Of a DNA stretch of 57,562 nt, positions 51,275 through 57,562 are shown one piece after another; within the stretch, counting starts at the first letter, position 1, and each line of letters begins with the position of its first letter. The notes below the pieces were generated by a model that worked only from the letters and a program-made list of their open reading frames with translations, made no database searches and had not been told where the DNA came from. The stretch is taken from IMG/VR virus record IMGVR_UViG_3300020021_000179, positions 1-57,562 of that record, one strand, 5' to 3'. The translations under genes were made by a program, and so were the position numbers. The DNA comes from a virus.

Positions 51275-51525
51275 CGGAAGAAAGACCCAACCCCGATGTA
51301 GTTCACAGGAAACTAGGAAAGCACAAAGCTGACGGGCTGGCTTGGGTGGATGAAAACATTATTGAAATAGATAGTAGAATAACAGGGTTTAGGCAACTGG
51401 AAGCCGTCGTTCATGAAATGATGCACATCCTAAATCCGAAATGGGGTGAAATAAAAATTGACGGCCATGCCAAACGGATGGCAAAAATATTATGGGATCA
51501 AAACTATAGGAGGGTAATGCTATGA
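51271..51525 (+). CDS. HExxH-type small metalloprotease-like protein
   Basis: This 84-residue protein has the zinc-protease signature VVHEMMHILNP (46-56) with HEMMH at 48-52 and a possible third ligand His66 (DGHAKR). It appears to be a minimal zincin. It sits directly before the endolysin with an ATGA overlap. Substrate unknown. Confidence 0.65.
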   Translation: MTEERPNPDVVHRKLGKHKADGLAWVDENIIEIDSRITGFRQLEAVVHEMMHILNPKWGEIKIDGHAKRMAKILWDQNYRRVML

Positions 51526-51986
51526 CACCAATCACAAAATCAGCTTTAGATATCGCTATATCTCAAGTCGGACAAACCGAAAGCCCGCTAGGGAGCAATT
51601 GGGGTCATCCCGTGCAGGATTATCTGGCGACTGTTGGACTTCATTTCCCGGCTAGTTGGTGCATGGCGTTTCTGTATTGGTGTTTTGACAAAGCCGCATT
51701 GAAATTAAATACTGTCAGCCCACTGGATAGAACCGGTGGCGTACACCTTCAATGGAATGCGCGAAAAGAAAACCAGATTTATTCCGGGCCACAGGTCGGA
51801 GATATTTTCATCATGGATCTTGGGCATCAATTGGGACATACAGGAATCATCGAATCACTCAATCCTGACAATAGTTTAAACACTATAGAAGGGAATACAA
51901 ATCATGATGGATCTAGAAATGGCGTTGATGTAGAGAAAAAAAGAAGACAACAGGGGAAACCAATTATCGGATATCTGCGCTTTTAA
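51522..51986 (+). CDS. endolysin (CHAP/NlpC-type peptidoglycan peptidase)
   Basis: This 154-residue protein has ASWCMAFLYWCFD with the putative catalytic Cys47, then GDIFIMDLGHQLGHTGIIES with the catalytic His around 106, and IEGNTNHDGSRNGVDV, which matches CHAP-type peptidoglycan amidase/endopeptidase proteins in Bacteroidota phages. It would cut cell-wall peptides at the end of infection. No signal peptide, so holin-mediated release is expected. Confidence 0.85.
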   Translation: MTPITKSALDIAISQVGQTESPLGSNWGHPVQDYLATVGLHFPASWCMAFLYWCFDKAALKLNTVSPLDRTGGVHLQWNARKENQIYSGPQVGDIFIMDLGHQLGHTGIIESLNPDNSLNTIEGNTNHDGSRNGVDVEKKRRQQGKPIIGYLRF

Positions 51987-51988
51987 AT

Positions 51989-52744
51989 ATGGGAACCGTG
52001 AAGATTTATTACTGGAAAGAGAAAAAGAATTTTGGAGACTTGCTTGGGGGGTTGTTACTGAAAAGATTCACACGCCTGGAATCGCAATGGTCAACAGCAA
52101 AGGAAGCCGATATAGTTATTGTCGGCTCTGTGTTGGAGCATTTACCAGCGGATTGGAAAGGTGTAATCGCGGGCGCCGGAAAGCTGCATGAAAAATCAAA
52201 ACTCGGTTTCCCTAATGCTAAAATCTTAGCACTACGCGGGCCATTGACAGCAAGGGGATTTAAAGGCAGCTTTGCACTGGCTGATCCGGGATTACTGGCC
52301 GACGAACTGGTACCAATTGAAGAAAAGGAATTTGATTTAGGAATAGTTCCGCACTGGACAGATACAACGCTGGAAAAAAATCCAGTATTTAAACAGTTTA
52401 ATCCAAAGATTATTCGGGTATCGGACGACCCCTTAAAAGTGATCAGCGAAATCGGAAGGTGTAAAAAGATAGTCAGTTCATCCCTTCATGGGATCATTCT
52501 GGCCGATGCTTTCGGCATACCACGCCGGATTGAAATTCCACCACGGTCACTCAGTCACCCGAATCAGGAAGGCGGTTTGTTCAAATGGCAGGATTATAGT
52601 TCAAGCCTTGGCGTAAAACTGGTAATCGGAACAACACAATTAATTAACCGGAATAAAATAATAGAACTTCAGCATGAGTTATTCGACGTTTTCGAGGAAG
52701 TGGCGGCGATTTTTAATCACCATAGGATTAATTCACAGGCCTAA
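51989..52744 (+). CDS. polysaccharide pyruvyltransferase-family protein
   Basis: This 251-residue protein begins VKIYYWKEKKNFGDLLGGLL, then VIAGAGKLHEKSK, LALRGPLTARGF (about 80-91), and the late KIVSSSLHGIILADAFGIP (about 161-179), the standard pattern of polysaccharide pyruvyltransferases that add pyruvate ketals to glycans using PEP. It follows the endolysin and precedes another glycosyltransferase, with a 71-bp overlap. Confidence 0.85.
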   Translation: MGTVKIYYWKEKKNFGDLLGGLLLKRFTRLESQWSTAKEADIVIVGSVLEHLPADWKGVIAGAGKLHEKSKLGFPNAKILALRGPLTARGFKGSFALADPGLLADELVPIEEKEFDLGIVPHWTDTTLEKNPVFKQFNPKIIRVSDDPLKVISEIGRCKKIVSSSLHGIILADAFGIPRRIEIPPRSLSHPNQEGGLFKWQDYSSSLGVKLVIGTTQLINRNKIIELQHELFDVFEEVAAIFNHHRINSQA

Positions 52745-53501
52745 GATTAGTTTATTGATTCCGTTTTCGTCCACTGACCATATCAGAAGGAGGAACTTTA
52801 AATGGTTATTGGAATATTGGAGAAGCGAACTGCCACACGCTGAAATTATCATCGGTAAATCGCGCAGTAAAGTATTCTGCAAGGGAGAAGCACTGAATCA
52901 TTGCCTGAACAAGTCCAACGGAAAGGTGCTGGTTGTGCTGGATGCAGATGCTTATATGCCGGGCCACATCATTAACCGGTGCGCCAATAGAATACTGGAA
53001 GAACTTGATCACGGATTATGGTATGTTCCTTACCGGCATTTGTACCGACTGACGCAGGAAATAACGGATCTTGTTATCCATTCAAACCCGGAATATCCAT
53101 TTAGAATACCCGTTCCACCACCGGATTGCTGGATAGAAAATCAGGGGGATATATCAAAATATGGAAGCCGCTACGGGGCTATGATAACCATATTCCCGCG
53201 CGAAGCGATCAGGACGATCAAATGTTTCGACGAACGATTTAAGGGTTGGGGTGGTGAAGATATTGCTTTGCTCCGGGCGCTGGATACTCTGTATGGAAAA
53301 CACAAGACGACACGCAATGCGGTCTTTCACTTGTGGCATCCCTTCCACGGGGATACGTACAGGACAAGGGTTTGGGATAGCCAGAAATATCCCGGTAATA
53401 ACAGCCAGCTGGCGAATAAATATAATTCAGCTACGAGGAACCTGAAGAAAATGAATGAGATCATAAGAGAGAGCCACGACTACTATAAGAAGAATAACTA
53501 A
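52674..53501 (+). CDS. glycosyltransferase (GT2/GT7-like)
   Basis: This 275-residue protein has ISLLIPFSSTDHIRRRN, the DXD-type motif VVLDADAYMPG (about 87-97), and YGAMITIFPREAI followed by FKGWGGEDIALLRAL (about 190-204), a signature of beta-1,4-galactosyltransferase-like C-terminal domains. The start overlaps the pyruvyltransferase out of frame by 71 bp; a downstream start would lose the strand at about 25. It is the last plus-strand gene before a terminator. Confidence 0.8.
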   Translation: MSYSTFSRKWRRFLITIGLIHRPKISLLIPFSSTDHIRRRNFKWLLEYWRSELPHAEIIIGKSRSKVFCKGEALNHCLNKSNGKVLVVLDADAYMPGHIINRCANRILEELDHGLWYVPYRHLYRLTQEITDLVIHSNPEYPFRIPVPPPDCWIENQGDISKYGSRYGAMITIFPREAIRTIKCFDERFKGWGGEDIALLRALDTLYGKHKTTRNAVFHLWHPFHGDTYRTRVWDSQKYPGNNSQLANKYNSATRNLKKMNEIIRESHDYYKKNN

Positions 53502-53524
53502 GTTTTCATGTTCAGTTGTTTTGT

Positions 53525-53560
53525 GCCCCTCGTATGTCTATACAGGGGCTTTGTATTTTC
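53525..53560 (+). terminator. intrinsic terminator at the end of the long plus-strand gene run
   Basis: Stem gcccct...aggggc (53525-53530 and 53544-53549), continued by gtat/atac after a single bulged C, caps with gtct and is followed by tttgtatttt. It separates the plus-strand genes from the minus-strand gene at 53617. Confidence 0.8.
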
Positions 53561-53616
53561 ATACGAATATCCCTTAAATAAGTATTTTAATACGAATGTT
53601 CGTCATCCAGCGGGAA

Positions 53617-53913
53617 TTAGGCTCGGCGCGCTTTTGGGCCGCGTTTATGTATTAGAATATCAGCATCCTGCAGCTTTCTTCCGAGGATATCATCTGCTCC
53701 AAGCTTTTCAATATCTTGAACAAGGCCTAAAACAAATAATATTTGTACCAAACTTGACACCCTAACATTCCCTTTTCCGCTTTCTATTAACCACAGGGTT
53801 GTTCTTCCAATCCCACTTCTTTCACAGACCTGATCGGTTGTAAGTTTTCTTCTCAGACGCGCGAGTTTAATATTTTCCCCCATAACAGATATAGCCTTAT
53901 CTGCGTTTGGCAA
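53617..53913 (-). CDS. XRE-family regulator, HipB-like
   Basis: This 98-residue protein has an XRE HTH: IKLARLRRKLTTDQVCERSG (about 15-34) and IGRTTLWLIESGKGNV. The C-terminal part has LGADDILGRKLQDADILIHK, a motif I associate with HipB-type antitoxins that pair with HipA kinases. No HipA is found in the window. It may be an orphan antitoxin or a phage regulator. It converges with the terminator of the plus-strand genes. Confidence 0.7.
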   Translation of the reverse strand: MPNADKAISVMGENIKLARLRRKLTTDQVCERSGIGRTTLWLIESGKGNVRVSSLVQILFVLGLVQDIEKLGADDILGRKLQDADILIHKRGPKARRA

Positions 53914-54058
53914 TAATGCAATTCGCTTGTATTTAATTGAAATAGTTGATGTGGGTTTAGTTAATTCTATTTTTGCCCACTCGATAATTTCTGGATGAGG
54001 GTAAAACCATTCTCCATAAATAGAGTGTTTACTGAATCTTTGATGTTCCGATGTTCAG

Positions 54059-54078
54059 GGTAGTCGATGTAGTCAATT
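54059..54078 (+). repeat. iteron-like 20-mer, copy 1
   Basis: The sequence ggtagtcgatgtagtcaatt matches copy 3 (opposite strand) at 18 of 20 bases; the first 14 bases form a perfect inverted repeat with 54255-54268. Confidence 0.75.
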
Positions 54079-54143
54079 TAAAAAGTGCAGAACAAAACTA
54101 AACTACCATCGAAATGCTTACTGAGACAGGGTTTCATTCTTAT

Positions 54144-54163
54144 GGTAGTCAAAGTAGATGATT
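54144..54163 (+). repeat. iteron-like 20-mer, copy 2
   Basis: The sequence ggtagtcaaagtagatgatt differs from copy 3 at three of 20 bases. Its first bases also form the right arm (atggtagt, 54142-54149) of an inverted repeat with actaccat at 54102-54109. Confidence 0.7.
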
Positions 54164-54248
54164 ATTTATAAAAAGATAGTTGAAAATAAATAGTAGAATA
54201 ATAAACGAAAACGGTGTAAAAATGTATTCGCATAAACTTTTGCAAAAA

Positions 54249-54268
54249 AATCGTCTACATCGACTACC
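54249..54268 (-). repeat. iteron-like 20-mer, copy 3 (inverted)
   Basis: Read on the minus strand it is ggtagtcgatgtagacgatt. Perfectly inverted over 14 bases relative to copy 1, about 190 bp away. Confidence 0.75.
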
Positions 54269-54422
54269 TATAGTATTTAAGAGCATGAGAAGCAATTATT
54301 TAACCACGTAGATGAAATATTATAATGCAGGCAAAAATTAAAATACGGGAGATCAGATCGGCTACCATTATAGCCATTCCGGCGGAATTCATCACCGGCA
54401 AGGAATTTAAGAATCGCGAACT

Positions 54423-54478
54423 ATACCCGATGGGGTGTAAATGGTGTAAAATACTTGACATTATACCCGTTCGGGTAT
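54423..54478. promoter_or_regulatory. palindromic operator-like sites 40 bp apart
   Basis: The perfect site atacccg-tt-cgggtat spans 54463-54478. An imperfect copy atacccg-at-ggggtgt starts exactly 40 bp upstream (54423). A TTGACA hexamer lies between them (54455-54460). The 40-bp spacing is close to four helical turns, suggesting cooperative protein binding. Confidence 0.55.
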
Positions 54479-54510
54479 CGCATCAAATCAGATATATATT
54501 ACCGATTATA

Positions 54511-54552
54511 TCCTAATCTCCAAATTTTAGGACAATTTAGGAGTCATTAGGA
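54511..54552. promoter_or_regulatory. phased TTAGGA array
   Basis: Direct TTAGGA hexamers lie at 54527, 54537 and 54547, exactly 10 bp apart, with one inverted copy (tcctaa) at 54511-54516. They fall on one face of the helix, as expected of protein-binding sites. Confidence 0.5.
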
Positions 54553-54637
54553 ATTATATTACTGATATTATATGCAATTCAACCTATGAGCTGAATTAAT
54601 TGAGAAATATTCAATCTTGAGGCTGCAAATTGAAACC

Positions 54638-54994
54638 TCAATAAGCGAGTGTCATCATTTGACTGAACTGCGCAGACGTGCCGATATATTCGATTTGGTA
54701 TTGCATGGGGCTGGCATCGCTATAATGGGGGCATTCGACAATCTGCGAACCGTCTTTAACTACCACATCATATTTATAGTTCAGGCTTGTATTATCGGTT
54801 TTGTAGATGACCAGTTTAACCTGGTTGTAGGATGCCGACTTTACAATATTAACCTTAACATCCATGACCCCATTGGCAACCGTAGCACTCACGACAGTAA
54901 CGGAAGGTTGTTGCGCCGGCGGCGGGGTTGTTGGTTGGTCGTTGCTTTTGGAGCAGGCGACCAGAAGCATCAGAGGTATTATTATCTTTTTCAT
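54638..54994 (-). CDS. lipoprotein
   Basis: This 118-residue protein has signal MKKIIIPLMLLVACSKS with the lipobox Cys at 14, a Pro/Thr-rich linker and a small beta-rich domain. It sits among the minus-strand genes of the regulator region and could be expressed from the lysogen as a cell-surface (conversion or exclusion) factor. This role is inferred from position. Confidence 0.65.
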   Translation of the reverse strand: MKKIIIPLMLLVACSKSNDQPTTPPPAQQPSVTVVSATVANGVMDVKVNIVKSASYNQVKLVIYKTDNTSLNYKYDVVVKDGSQIVECPHYSDASPMQYQIEYIGTSAQFSQMMTLAY

Positions 54995-55089
54995 ATCCTA
55001 AAAGTATAACAGAAATAATAAATCTGCAAGTCACCCGTTTATCTAAGGGTAAACACTTAGTCTAATTTGCATGAATTTTTAATCAAATT

Positions 55090-55386
55090 TCATGCACTTT
55101 TCTTCTTCTTTACGATGATTGAAGGCTCATCTTCAACCCGATCCATAAAGGGCGTTAACTTATGGATAACAATCTTGAGTGCCTGGATCTCCTTGTTGAA
55201 CCGGGCCTCGACGGCCCGCTGTCGGGTCTGGTTGAGTTTATGTCGGACGGAATCTTCCCACCATTTAAACTGTCGTAGTTCTTCATTAAGAATGATCTGC
55301 AACCGTTCACGGACGGCCTTCTTCGTTCCTTCGTTCAATAATTTGGATAGCATTAGTTTCTGCAATTGAGAATAGGCGAGCTTCAT
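55090..55386 (-). CDS. small basic helical protein
   Basis: I start at the internal ATG 55386 (MKLAYSQLQKLMLSKLLNEG) rather than 55509, because the upstream stretch has no protein-like pattern. The 98 residues are basic and helical, ending KKKKSA. Possibly DNA- or RNA-binding. It lies directly downstream of the repressor-like gene. Confidence 0.55.
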   Translation of the reverse strand: MKLAYSQLQKLMLSKLLNEGTKKAVRERLQIILNEELRQFKWWEDSVRHKLNQTRQRAVEARFNKEIQALKIVIHKLTPFMDRVEDEPSIIVKKKKSA

Positions 55387-55540
55387 AATCGTGGTTTGTA
55401 AAGGATTGGATAATAAAGGCCTAACGCTCACATTAACAAAACGTATATACGAAGTGGGAAAAAATCCCGCGCTTACTGTTTTCTCATAATTTATATTAAG
55501 GTTAAACACATAAACGAAGGATTTTCAAGGGGTACGGTTA

Positions 55541-55945
55541 TCAGGTTTTACCCGATAGCATGGCCTTCAATTCCTTGACTTCTTTTCTTATTTCAAGAAG
55601 CATTTCAGAATGAAGCTCTACGGTCTTTACCAAACTACTCTGGGGCTGATCTTCTTCCGGCTTGGCAATCTTCATGTGCTTGTCGGTAAGGGTATAGGAA
55701 TGGCTGATCATACTGGTGGCATGATCTTGACGGGGAATAGACTCAACATATTTTTTGACTTCTTCCTGGAATTCGGGTGAAAGTTTCTCCCTTCCGTTCA
55801 TTACGCGGGAAACGTAGGTGCGGTCGTACTTGATATTATCGGCAAATTCACCCCATGTAAGCACTACACGCGCATCCTTCAATTGACGGAATGCGGTCTT
55901 AATGCCATTAATGTCATATTTCTTCACGGTAACAAGTGCTTCCAT
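55541..55945 (-). CDS. CI-like repressor (XRE HTH)
   Basis: This 134-residue protein has an XRE HTH at about residues 28-57 (VLTWGEFADNIKYDRTYVSR, then VMNGREKLSPEFQEE) and a C-terminal coiled-coil segment (about 100-130) for oligomerisation. It diverges from the Cro-like gene at 56077 across an operator-rich gap, as in lambdoid switches. It has no peptidase-type self-cleavage domain. Confidence 0.75.
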   Translation of the reverse strand: MEALVTVKKYDINGIKTAFRQLKDARVVLTWGEFADNIKYDRTYVSRVMNGREKLSPEFQEEVKKYVESIPRQDHATSMISHSYTLTDKHMKIAKPEEDQPQSSLVKTVELHSEMLLEIRKEVKELKAMLSGKT

Positions 55946-56076
55946 TGAATTTTATTCAATAAATCCAGTCAATTATTAAATCCAAACGAAATCTTTACAT
56001 TTGTAACAAATAAATTTGGTAATGTAACAAACCTTGTTGTATATTTACATTATCGAATTAAATGTACAATTAAACA
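55946..56076. promoter_or_regulatory. switch region with four TTACATT-type sites
   Basis: The 131-bp divergent gap has TTTACATT at 55994-56001 and 56044-56051 and its inverse AATGTA(A/C) at 56021-56028 and 56061-56068. The first is part of TTACA-TT-TGTAA, a small palindrome. TAnnTTTG boxes, like the Bacteroidota -7 element, occur at 55996-56003 and 56011-56018. These are probably operators for the divergent regulators. Confidence 0.6.
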
Positions 56077-56322
56077 ATGGAAACTACAAAAAATGAAATT
56101 CTTCGTGAAAAAGAATATCTGACACGGGCAGAGATCAACAACTTGAAAAAACAGGTATTGGGTTACGGCAATTTCAAAAGGACGGCACTGAGGCTAGAAA
56201 TGCCAGCCACCACGCTTCGGGATGTTTTAAACAAGGAATATGGAGAACCGGTGACAATAGAAAAGATCAGAAAGGCATTTAATGCCGATCAGGCCGCAAA
56301 CGTACTAAGTGAAAACCATTAG
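56077..56322 (+). CDS. Cro-like small regulator
   Basis: The 81-residue protein has an HTH-like segment (YGNFKRTALRLEMPATTLRD, about 30-49) and a second charged half. It is divergent from the CI-like gene. Function as antirepressor or Cro is inferred from position. Confidence 0.6.
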   Translation: METTKNEILREKEYLTRAEINNLKKQVLGYGNFKRTALRLEMPATTLRDVLNKEYGEPVTIEKIRKAFNADQAANVLSENH

Positions 56323-56352
56323 ACAAAGCGTGAAAGTACTCATTAAATAAAA

Positions 56353-56384
56353 ACGCCGCCGGGTATAGAAGACCCAAACGGCGT
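56353..56384 (-). terminator. hairpin, terminator-like only on the minus strand
   Basis: Stem acgccg/cggcgt (56353-56358 and 56379-56384) with an inner ggg/ccc pairing. On the plus strand it is followed by an A-run; on the minus strand it is followed by TTTTTATTT. No minus-strand gene lies just upstream, so it may block antisense transcription into the switch or act as an RNA structure. Confidence 0.5.
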
Positions 56385-56403
56385 AAAAAAACCAAAAATT
56401 CCG

Positions 56404-56694
56404 ATGACACAGATTGCAAAAGCCATACCGTCAGTAGAAAAGTGGATTAAAGAACAGATCCCCACGCCTTCGGACTTGGCTATGGATGCTTTCCGGAAGC
56501 AGTTTAAAATGATCTGCAATTGCCATGTATCCCTCGATGGGAAAAGAATGACCTACACCTTCCCGCTCCTGCAACATCTTGGGGAAGAACTTATCCGGGC
56601 ACATAAAATCATTCAGGACAACAGGCTGCCCCTTCTGGCCTCCGGGTACTCTCATTATACTTCACACATACTTTCTATAAAATTCTATCTATAA
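56404..56694 (+). CDS. hypothetical protein
   Basis: The 96-residue helical protein has no recognised motif. It is the second gene of the early plus-strand operon. Starts after an A/T-rich leader with a hairpin. Confidence 0.6.
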   Translation: MTQIAKAIPSVEKWIKEQIPTPSDLAMDAFRKQFKMICNCHVSLDGKRMTYTFPLLQHLGEELIRAHKIIQDNRLPLLASGYSHYTSHILSIKFYL

Positions 56695-56713
56695 CCGCTT
56701 TAAAACCAAAACC

Positions 56714-56812
56714 ATGAACACACTAAAACACAACATCGCCGCCAGAGTCATCGCGCTTTTAACCATAGCCTTCGCGCTGGCTGCTTATGGATTCCTTATC
56801 GAACCAAAATAA
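56714..56812 (+). CDS. small membrane protein (32 aa)
   Basis: A 32-residue ORF with one span (VIALLTIAFALAAYGFLI) after a basic start. It lies between two early genes with an accATG leader like its neighbours. Confidence 0.45.
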   Translation: MNTLKHNIAARVIALLTIAFALAAYGFLIEPK

Positions 56813-56823
56813 ATATAAATAAA

Positions 56824-57165
56824 ATGACAAAGAAAGAACTTAAAAACAGAATCATTGCCAGGGGCGAATCCAGTAATCACAGTCATGTTATTACAGGAGA
56901 TGCTATCATCAGAAACAAAAACGGGGAAATCCTTATCGAAATTGGCGCCGAGGGTGCGATATTAAAACACCTTCTAGAAACAGAATGGTTAACCGGTCGG
57001 GAAGTTTGGACAAAAGAGCATGCTGATATTGATCTTGGATCGCTTCCTGTACAAATCAGACACGGGGATGTACTTCTGGATAAGGTAGGCGAAAGAATCT
57101 ACAAATATATCCAACAGATGGAGTATGATCCGTACAATGAAATCATCAGACAGGTGAGAGATTAA
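56824..57165 (+). CDS. hypothetical protein, partner of DUF6745 genes
   Basis: The 113-residue protein has IIARGESSNHSHVITGDAII near the start, and YDPYNEIIRQVRD at the C-terminus. I recall proteins of this type encoded next to DUF6745 genes in phages and bacteria. Here it lies 19 bp upstream of the DUF6745 N-terminus, so the two are probably co-transcribed. Function unknown. Confidence 0.7.
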   Translation: MTKKELKNRIIARGESSNHSHVITGDAIIRNKNGEILIEIGAEGAILKHLLETEWLTGREVWTKEHADIDLGSLPVQIRHGDVLLDKVGERIYKYIQQMEYDPYNEIIRQVRD

Positions 57166-57184
57166 TTAATCTTCAATTAAAACA

Positions 57185-57562
57185 ATGAAAAAGCTCGAAT
57201 CCCTTTCCGAAGAGCAGATTGAAAAAATGGAGGAAATAAGAAAGCAATGGCTTGATTATATCTTCTCCTGCAAAAATTCTCTCAATCGGGAGTCCGCCTC
57301 GATAAATATCGACTGGTTATATAAAACCGCTAATCTAAAAAACCCGGTTATTATTTATATGGAAAGCCCCATAGGATGCCAAATGGCTATGCCTTACCTG
57401 AAGGCAATTTTTAAAGATGGTGCGTTGGCTCAGGTTTGGGCTCAGGTTCGGGATCAGGTTGGGGATCAGGTTTGGGCTCAGGTTGGGGATCAGGTTGGGG
57501 CTCAGGTTGTGGCTCAGGTTGGGGATCAGGTTCGGGATCAGGTTCGGGATCAGGTTCGGGAT
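57185..57562 (+). CDS. DUF6745-type repeat protein, N-terminal part (runs off the right end)
   Basis: The ATG at 57185 opens a frame that stays open to the window end. Residues 1-81 are the non-repeat N-terminus (KKLESLSEEQIEKMEEIRKQ, later NPVIIYMESPIGCQMAMPYL), and then the [D/A]QV[G/W/R/V] repeat begins at 57428. The C-terminal half is at 1-954. Joining the ends through the identical 77 bp gives one gene of at least about 350 codons. Confidence 0.85.
   Translation, partial: MKKLESLSEEQIEKMEEIRKQWLDYIFSCKNSLNRESASINIDWLYKTANLKNPVIIYMESPIGCQMAMPYLKAIFKDGALAQVWAQVRDQVGDQVWAQVGDQVGAQVVAQVGDQVRDQVRDQVRD
57428..57562. repeat. 12-bp coding tandem array, right-end part (11 units)
   Basis: Eleven complete units plus gat. 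Bases 57488-57562 equal 205-279, with two more matching bases on the left, showing that the window ends overlap inside the array. Immediately before that the units differ (Gly here, Trp at the left end). Confidence 0.95.

Larger units (their letters stand above)
53914..54637. other. gene-free control region with repeats
   Basis: About 720 bp with no convincing gene. It contains three 20-bp iteron-like repeats, an ACTACCAT/ATGGTAGT inverted pair, a 16-base near-palindrome, an imperfect second copy of it 40 bp away, and a phased TTAGGA array. It is A/T-rich. It could be an origin of replication, an att/control locus or a regulatory hub. The short ORF at 54325-54516 is treated as chance. Confidence 0.55.

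Noticed and set aside
53559-53600. Two atacgaat copies between the convergent genes at 53501 and 53617
   Set aside because: Only eight bases repeated in A/T-rich DNA; too weak to call an attachment or operator site.
54325-54516. Plus-strand ORF of 63 codons in the control region
   Set aside because: It overlies the palindrome and TTGACA, contains low-complexity composition and shows no protein-like pattern; treated as chance.
54615-54641. Hairpin ttgagg...cctcaa at the end of the lipoprotein gene
   Set aside because: Short stem without a following T run on the minus strand; not called as a terminator.
1-57562. CRISPR array, tRNA and rRNA genes
   Set aside because: No array with regular spacers and no convincing cloverleaf or rRNA sequence was noticed by eye; a covariance-model scan would be needed to exclude a tRNA.

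Overview
The window reads as an essentially complete genome of a tailed double-stranded DNA phage (siphovirus-like: tape measure but no sheath) that infects a member of the Bacteroidota. Host assignment is inferred from A/T-rich leaders that mostly lack Shine-Dalgarno sequences, two TAnnTTTG-type boxes in the switch region, signal peptides of the Bacteroidota type (cleavage at A-Q), and structural proteins of the kind seen in Bacteroidota prophages. The two ends belong to one molecule. The N-terminal half of a DUF6745-type gene leaves the right end inside a 12-bp tandem array, its C-terminal half enters at the left end inside the same array, and about 77 bp are identical between the ends. The molecule is therefore circular or circularly permuted, with the array collapsed or only partly resolved.

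Layout on the plus strand: (1) 1-2056, the DUF6745 C-terminus and tiny overlapping genes, including a spanin-like nested pair. (2) 2082-7332, a replication and recombination block: a possible ssDNA-binding protein, an HTH protein, an HNH protein, a ParB-like protein, a DUF1376-type initiator and a VRR-NUC nuclease. (3) 7390-14613, an HNH remnant, a DNA methyltransferase, a pentapeptide-repeat protein, a dATP/dGTP pyrophosphohydrolase, many small membrane or exported proteins, an XRE protein and a sigma-like protein. (4) 14591-22783, a glycan cassette: four glycosyltransferase-like proteins, a sugar C-methyltransferase and an FkbM methyltransferase, interleaved with very small ATGA-coupled ORFs. 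(5) 22818-38794, packaging and morphogenesis in an unusual order: terminases, tail proteins, chaperone, tape measure, then protease, scaffold, capsid, portal and connectors. (6) 38791-49653, a fibre and depolymerase block in which six proteins carry Sec or lipoprotein signals, with holin candidates. (7) 49664-53501, a metallophosphoesterase, DUF1599, an HExxH protein, a CHAP/NlpC-type endolysin, a pyruvyltransferase and one more glycosyltransferase, closed by a strong terminator.

From 53617 to 55945 genes run on the minus strand: a HipB-like XRE protein, a lipoprotein, a small basic protein and a CI-like repressor. The repressor diverges from a Cro-like gene at 56077 across an operator-rich gap, which looks like a temperate switch. 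No integrase, transposase or ParA was found. A gene-free stretch of about 720 bp (53914-54637) holds iteron-like repeats, a palindrome and helically phased hexamers, and is the best candidate for an origin or control locus.

Most noteworthy are the glycan cassette, the exported fibre cluster, two coding tandem arrays that vary only at non-synonymous positions, the iteron region, a motif repeated before five late genes, and a portal that appears to carry a winged helix and a MuF-like tail.
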